From: Tipula vernalis
Taxonomy: Eukaryota; Arthropoda; Insecta; Diptera; Tipulidae
DNA: 64,000 nt
Assembly (NCBI GenBank): GCA_958295665.1
Contig: OY282559.1
Location: 270,518,347-270,582,346, forward strand
Direction of reading: 5' to 3'
Of the stretch, positions 58,600-64,000 are shown one piece after another. The translations under genes were made by a program, and so were the position numbers. The stretch's first letter is position 1. Each line of letters starts with the position of its first letter. The notes below the pieces were generated by a model. It was not told the DNA's origin, made no database searches, and saw nothing but the letters and a program-made list of their open reading frames with translations.

Positions 58600-59790
58600 A
58601 AACAGGTTTGCCTGAAACTTATGGACCAATGATTATGGCAATAGAGAACTCGGGCTAGAAAATCGCTTACCAGTCAAAAAACGGAGGAACCCTTGGAATG
58701 CGGAAATGTAGTGAAAATTCAGGTGATGTGTACAAGCGGTGACCAGCGGGCAATAGGCTCACCATTGTTTTTGACAGGGTGTGTTATGCTAAACAACTGG
58801 GCAAGGTTAAGTTGTTAATCGTTGCTGGGTACATAATAGTACCAATCTAGCTGTAGGCGTAGCCTAAACAACTAGCTCAGTCTCTAACGGTGTATCCGGA
58901 TACCTGGCGCCTTCCGGATGAAGTAGCCTTATCTGTACATTGCGGATATCTACAAAGATGGACCCTCTTTTCTCCGCTACCGGTGGGATTTTATCGAAGA
59001 GAATAAAACCAAAAATAAAGAGGCGGAAACCCTTAAACACCCTAAGACTGCGGTTGGAGACATATTTTTTTTAAGCCCGATCCTAAAGTCAAGAAATCAA
59101 CCAGGATATAAGTAAAAATATTGCTGGTCCCTCAAAACCAACTACTTCTAAGGGAATTTTGGCCACAAGCTCGAAAAAAGCTGGTCCCTCAAATATAACG
59201 GGCAAGGACAAAAGGTTAAATAAAGCTGGTTTCGGTATTCCAAATTACCAGACCCGAACAAGAGCCTGGGGACTCTCACAAAGCTCAAAAATATACCGTT
59301 AAGAAATAGAATGGTTAAGGAAAACGAAACGTTCGCTTTAGCTTTGATGTTTACAAAGAATAACCAGAGTCGTTGCTTTGATTGGTCTCAACCCAACAGG
59401 CAGAGCTGTCAGGAGGTATCACCTAGCGATTCGGAAAGGTCGAGGTTCCAGGTAACTGTAACTAGGCATTTTAGTAAGGTTCTCAAAGACCAGCTGATAG
59501 TTGCTGTAATATAGTGCGTTATATGCTCCGATCTGTACAAATGGAGTAAATATTATCACAAACGATGCGTTGCCAGAGGGTGTGACGTGGATAAAGTTCG
59601 TGGTAAGATTTGACTTCGATGTTGTCACCTTGAAGGTGTACAAGAAGGACGGGGCTGGTAAGTCCGAGGCAAAATTTGTAGGAGGGGAGGTCCCTTGAGA
59701 TATCCTGCCTGGTGGCAGTGGCCCGAAGGTGCTCCAGGTTCATTCAGGTTGAAGCTTTATTTAACGCAAACAGAAATAGTTCTGTATGCG
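58600..59790 (+). pseudogene. Probable LINE 5' region and ORF1 relic
   Basis: A GC-richer block: 58740-58960 resembles a LINE 5' UTR (GTACATAATAGTACC near 58829, CTGGCGCCTTCCGG near 58902). Broken plus-strand frames follow, such as EGVTWIKFVVRFDFDVVTLK near 59575 and AGPSKPTTSKG near 59130. They suggest a LOA- or R1-type ORF1 without its zinc knuckles. The assignment is weak: no catalytic domain is present. Confidence 0.35.
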
Positions 59791-60599
59791 TTGATCTTTT
59801 CGACTTTATTAAAACAGCCGCCAGAAACAAATGATTTCTGACAAGATAAAGCTTTGAAAGGCTTTTAGAAAGTGAAAATACAGGCGACTGAAAACCTTCA
59901 GAGCTGTACAGTCCAATGAAATCCGTAGCAGGTGATAAAGTTTCCGGTTAAGAACTATAATATGGATGCGTCCGAACTGCGCATTTAAATGTACATTTGT
60001 GAAGATGTGCATTTTTGGATTAAATAAAATTTCATTAAAATCATTAAAATAATTAAAATTGAACAAAACCTAATTAATAAATCGATAAATATGGTTAATT
60101 AAAATATAAATTGTCATCAAACAGATGTATTAAAAATGCAGATAAAAACTACATCGCTAAACGCACATTTTCCATTTCGGACGCACCCGATGGTCACTTT
60201 AAACTTAACTAATAAGTAAATCTATTAAAAACTATTACGCGTATTTAAGAAAAGCCTCCACATATTTAATTTAGTTAAATTTTAAAAATAGTTTGATCAT
60301 TTTTATAATTTATTTTATATTTTGACAGGCAATGACGAAAACTAATTAACTAAATCTACTTTATCATTTATTTAGCTAATATTTAAACCAATTGCTGTAT
60401 CATCTAGCGGAAATTTATATGAAACTCGATAAAATGGCTGTTTACAGTGTAACTTACTATGAAAACAACTTATTCAGCGTTTTTTCCACGATTCTTTTTC
60501 AATTGGACATCGAGAATCGCTTATTGTCGTTGTGAGAAATGTTATAAATGAAAAAGACTTGATGGAAACAAAATGGAAACATTTTTTTGATTAGTTTTT

Positions 60600-61460
60600 T
60601 TCATAGAATGAGAAATGATCCCCTGAATTTCATCATAATCGGTTATTAAATTTGTGTTGATTATGTGTTGGTTAACGTGTCGAATTTCATCATAATGAGT
60701 TCAGGAATAGCCAAGTTAGATCCTAATAGGCCTTATTCCAGAGCTTCATGTAAAAATTATTTTAGGATCCAATTTCTATCGTACAACTTGAATTTCATCA
60801 TAATCGGTTAAGAAATGGCCAAATTCCATCTTACTTGGCTATATTCTCGAACTTTATCTAAAAATCATTTGAAGATCGCATTTTCATAATATAAGTCGAA
60901 TTTCATCATAACCGGTTAAGAAATAGCCAAGTTCTATTTCATTTCCGTCGAGCTCCTTCCTAATAGACCATATTGCAGACCTTCTTCTAAATGTCATTTT
61001 ATAATCCCAATTTTATCACACGTGTAAAATTTCATCATAATCGGTTAAGCAATAGACAAGTTAGATCCTAATAGGCCATATTCCAGAACTTCATATACAA
61101 ATTATTTGAAGATCCCATTTTCATCGTACAACTCGAATTTCATCATAATAGGTTAAGAAATAGCCAAGTTTCATCCTACTTGGCCATAGGCACGTGTTGA
61201 ATTTCATCATAATTGTTCAAGAAATAGCCAAGTTCCATCGTACTTGGCCCTAATCCAGAAGTTCATCTAAAAATCATTTGAAGATCCCATTTCCATCATA
61301 CAAGTCGAATTTCATAATAATCGGTTAAGAAATGGCCAAGTTCCATCCTACTTGGCCATATTCTAGAACTTAATCTAAAAATCATTTGAAGATCCCATTT
61401 CCATCATGTAAGTCGAATTTCATCACAATCGGGTGAGAAATGCTATATATAGTAGAGAAA
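60600..61460 (+). repeat. 108-bp tandem repeat array, third locus
   Basis: The same unit as in 13140-13930 (TTTCATCATAATCGGTTAAG, then GGCCATATTC...). Phase markers at 60731 and 60839 are 108 apart, and about eight diverged copies are present. One copy near 60930-60960 has an extra insertion. The array lies about 2 kb from the NOF-like gene. Confidence 0.82.
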
Positions 61461-62179
61461 TCTAAAAATCAGTTTAGAATCCGACATTTAGTCAGTATCG
61501 TATTCAAATGTATATTGCTGGTTGGCCACAATAAATAACCCATAACCCAATGAAAACCCATCGTTAATTTGTTAATAAAGAAAAAAACAAATAAACATAT
61601 ATTCCCTTTATTCACCGGTCGTGATTCAATTAATACCAGTTTAGCTTTAAATATGTAAACAAATGACGATTTTTTGTTTTATGACGACACTCAACTCTAG
61701 TATTAAAGGAGACCTTTAAATTACAACCAACAACAAGTAAAAAAACGCAAAATAAAAACAAACACAAAAATGTTTTATTCGCTTTTTCTCTATTTATTTA
61801 CAAACACGTGGCAGAATTGTGTGACGTCATGAACACGTGACTCGAAAGATCGAGCTAACCTTGTTTGAATAATGCTCACCGGTGTTCCAGCTCATACTAA
61901 GTTAGTATTACTAACTAGTTTAACACACGAAAATTTTCTGAATACATTTTTTTGACCTCGCTCAAAACAATCTCGCATTAGTTGGAGAGTAAATTTACTC
62001 AAAGAGAGAATTATGTTTTTGTGGCTTTAAGTATATTGCACAGGAGCTCACTATATTGTTCGAAATATAATTTGTACACCCAAATAGGTATTTTCTACAC
62101 CCAACTAATTTGAATTTTTATTTATTCGATACGAGACGTCTCTATGAAATCTACTATAGTTTTTGGTTCGACTATATAT
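61461..62179. other. No gene recognised
   Basis: AT-rich sequence with no long frame. Part of 62160-62180 is duplicated at about 62590. Confidence 0.45.
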
Positions 62180-62436
62180 GAGGAGTGTCTGATCAAAAGT
62201 GGCTATTTACATTTTCCAAAATGATATTTTTTTTTTCTATCAGGGCAGAATTTTTTAATTGAAATAGACCAAAAGTGGCTATTTCCAGCATGGAACAAAA
62301 ATTCCCAATTTCTCTATGAAAAATATTCCTAAAATTCTTGATTTTGGCCAAAACAAGCTATTTACTACAAAAAAGTGATCGAAAGTAAGTAGCAAAAAGT
62401 AAGATGTAAATAGCCACTTTTGATCAGACACTCCTC
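62180..62436. mobile_element. MITE with ~35-bp TIRs, TA-type site
   Basis: Begins GAGGAGTGTCTGATCAAAAG at 62180 and ends with the complement at 62436 (257 bp). It is flanked by TATATAT on the left and ATATATA on the right. A related sequence near 62590 without the insert (TTCGGCTATATAGTTCATA) serves as an approximate empty site. TA insertion and TIR length suggest a Tc1/mariner-type MITE. Confidence 0.75.
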
Positions 62437-62459
62437 ATATATAGGTCATAAAAGCCAAG

Positions 62460-62705
62460 GTTTGGGGCACATTATTCAAAAGAAGTTTTTTCGAAACGGA
62501 GGATTTGGAATCTTTTTAATGGCCGTTTTGCACTCAAAATATTGAGTATTTTCTATCGCCCATTAACAAGCATTGCCAGAGATTTATCCAAGGTTCGGCT
62601 ATATAGTTCATATACTCGTAAGCCATGGTATGGGCAAATTATCAAAAGAAGCTTTTTCGCAACGGAGGATTTGGAATCTTGTTAATGGCTCTTTTATAAA
62701 CAACA
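62460..62705 (+). repeat. Direct repeat, ~160-bp spacing
   Basis: CGGAGGATTTGGAATCTT plus flanking sequence occurs near 62500 and again near 62663, preceded each time by TCAAAAGAAG..TTTTTCG. An old local duplication that also includes the MITE target. Confidence 0.7.
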
Positions 62706-62904
62706 ATTTTACTAACTATGGACTATGTAGGCGTCGGGAGCGGTACGTAATCCCTCATTTCATAATCTCAGCTACAAAATCTCCTATTTTCTTTAAAATC
62801 TTCGAATTACAAATTCTTCTAATTAAAAAATCTCCTAATTACAAAATCTCCTAAAACCCCCTTAAGAGTAATTGTGTTGTTTGGGATGGCAGCGACATTT
62901 GGAA

Positions 62905-62962
62905 CATGCGCATACACACACACATACACAGCACACTCTCACACATACACACACACACACAC
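62905..62962. repeat. (CA)n microsatellite
   Basis: Interrupted CACACA/CACATACA tract, about 58 bp. Confidence 0.9.
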
Positions 62963-63099
62963 TCCCAGGTCCGAGTGAGGCGGTATAACCTCTCAAAAAT
63001 CCAGAAGCGTCTTCCCACAGTGGGCAGATCCCTGGTCAGCGTCTGTTCTCTAGGAGGAGCGGCTGCACTCTACCACCTGGCAGTAGGTATAAAATGCTA

Positions 63100-64000
63100 G
63101 GGTAGGTACACCCGAAAATTGTACTCAATGGTAGGTCTGAAAGAAGTTTGTGTTACGGTGCAGGGGCTCGGAACCCCAGTACCGGCGGTTTTAGGGAGTG
63201 GGCAAGTAGGCTCCCAGCCGTCGAGATCCAGTTACTGCAATGTTGCTTCGGTGGGTCACTTGGCCGAGGTAACAGATAATGCGACAAGGTTCATTAATAC
63301 GGGCGAAGAGGTTTATCTCGCTGACGTCTTCAAAAGGAGTGGTAAAATTCAGAGATCTCTGACAAGGATGACGCCAAATGGCAAAATTGAGCGATCATTG
63401 TCACTTACGTCCCTGTCAGTAGGAAATATCAAGTAGGGAACATGTTCCAGAGTAGGGAACAATAACGGCATATTCCAGAGTAGGGAACAATAAAACTCCT
63501 GGCCCGGACAGCGTTCCGAACATAGCATTGAAGTCGGTTGTCCAAGCGTACCCAAACATCTTCACTGAGGTATACACTGGATGCTTAGTAGAAGGAATCT
63601 TCCCTAGTAAGTGGAAGGAACAAAGGCTAGTATTGTTGCAGAAAGGATACAAACCACCAGGAGAGCCGTCCTCCTATCGCCCAATCTGCTAATTGGACAC
63701 TGAAGCAAGATGTTAGAGAGGATTGTTTGTGACCGGTTGCAGTAAGCTATCGTTACAGCGGGTGACCTGGCAGAACATTAATACGGCTTTCGGAAGGCGC
63801 ACTCGACGGTGGATGCGATAAGGTTCGTGGTAGATACGGCGCAGGGGCAATAGCTGGTTCCAGGTGGTTGCATGGTAGGAAACAGTACTGTGCTGTAGTG
63901 ACTCTGCAAGTAAAGAATGCTTTCAACAAGGAGAATTGGAGCTGCATATTTAACGCACTAACCCAGATGGAAGTACCGACCTACCTATTGAGAGTAGTTG
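63100..64000 (+). pseudogene. R1/Jockey-group LINE ORF2 relic, cut by window end
   Basis: Plus-strand frames give KTPGPDSVPNIALKSVV near 63495, then IFPSKWKEQRLVLLQKG and EPSSYRPIC near 63680. YGFRKAHSTVDAIRFVVDTA near 63790 and CAVVTLQVKNAFN near 63895 follow; there the catalytic first Asp is replaced, as the family has LDVKNAF. These are successive RT finger and palm motifs, with several shifts and stops. The upstream frame 63119-63436 is probably the end of the preceding region of the same ORF. The YADD box would lie beyond 64000. Confidence 0.7.

Overview
The window looks like transposon-packed intergenic or heterochromatic DNA from an insect, most likely a fly. It is AT-rich. I see no credible single-copy host gene, tRNA, rRNA or CRISPR array. 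Nearly every long reading frame belongs to a mobile element: BEL/Pao and Ty3/Gypsy LTR elements, Jockey, LOA and I-like LINEs, Penelope-like elements (PLE), Tc1, piggyBac, CACTA (EnSpm), a MULE/NOF-like element, a probable Harbinger relic, a tRNA-derived SINE and several MITEs. Both BEL elements have primer sites matching the 3' end of insect tRNA-Tyr.

Layout. 1-1.75 kb: a CACTA-like MITE and a Gypsy integrase tail. 1.76-4.31 kb: a 1.3 kb near-perfect palindrome with 8-bp target duplications and a Tc1-like transposon in one arm. 4.3-15.6 kb: a minus-strand PLE split by a large foldback structure. The foldback arms carry 108-bp tandem repeats and hold a SINE, a MITE and a 5.9 kb CACTA element. 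That CACTA encodes a zinc-finger transposase-like protein and a spliced gene with an N-terminal CIDE-N-like domain. 15.6-17.3 kb: PLE and BEL relics. 17.3-21.2 kb: mostly featureless, with one Harbinger-like relic. 21.2-34.3 kb: a piggyBac relic split by a BEL element whose 5' LTR is split by a 5.4 kb I-like LINE. 36.3-39.9 kb: a PLE scrap and a degenerate LOA LINE. 39.9-53.3 kb: a Gypsy gag-pro-pol relic split by a full-length Jockey, whose ORF2 is split by a young BEL element with an uninterrupted 1696-codon gag-pol. 56.3-58.5 kb: a NOF-like transposase fragment followed by a ubiquitin-specific-protease-like domain. 58.6-64 kb: LINE scraps, another 108-bp repeat array, a MITE and an R1/Jockey-type RT relic running off the window.

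Insertion order can be read from target-site duplications and interrupted frames: Gypsy, then Jockey, then BEL; piggyBac, then BEL, then I-like LINE; PLE, then foldbacks, then Tc1, CACTA, SINE and MITE. The BEL at 43497-50154 is probably the youngest element, with two LTR differences in 574 bp. Two points stand out. First, the CACTA pairs a transposase-like gene with a CIDE-N gene that may be expressed by alternative splicing from a shared promoter. Second, the NOF-like remnant appears to have been joined in one reading frame to a deubiquitinase-like domain. All family assignments come from reading motifs by eye; no database was searched.
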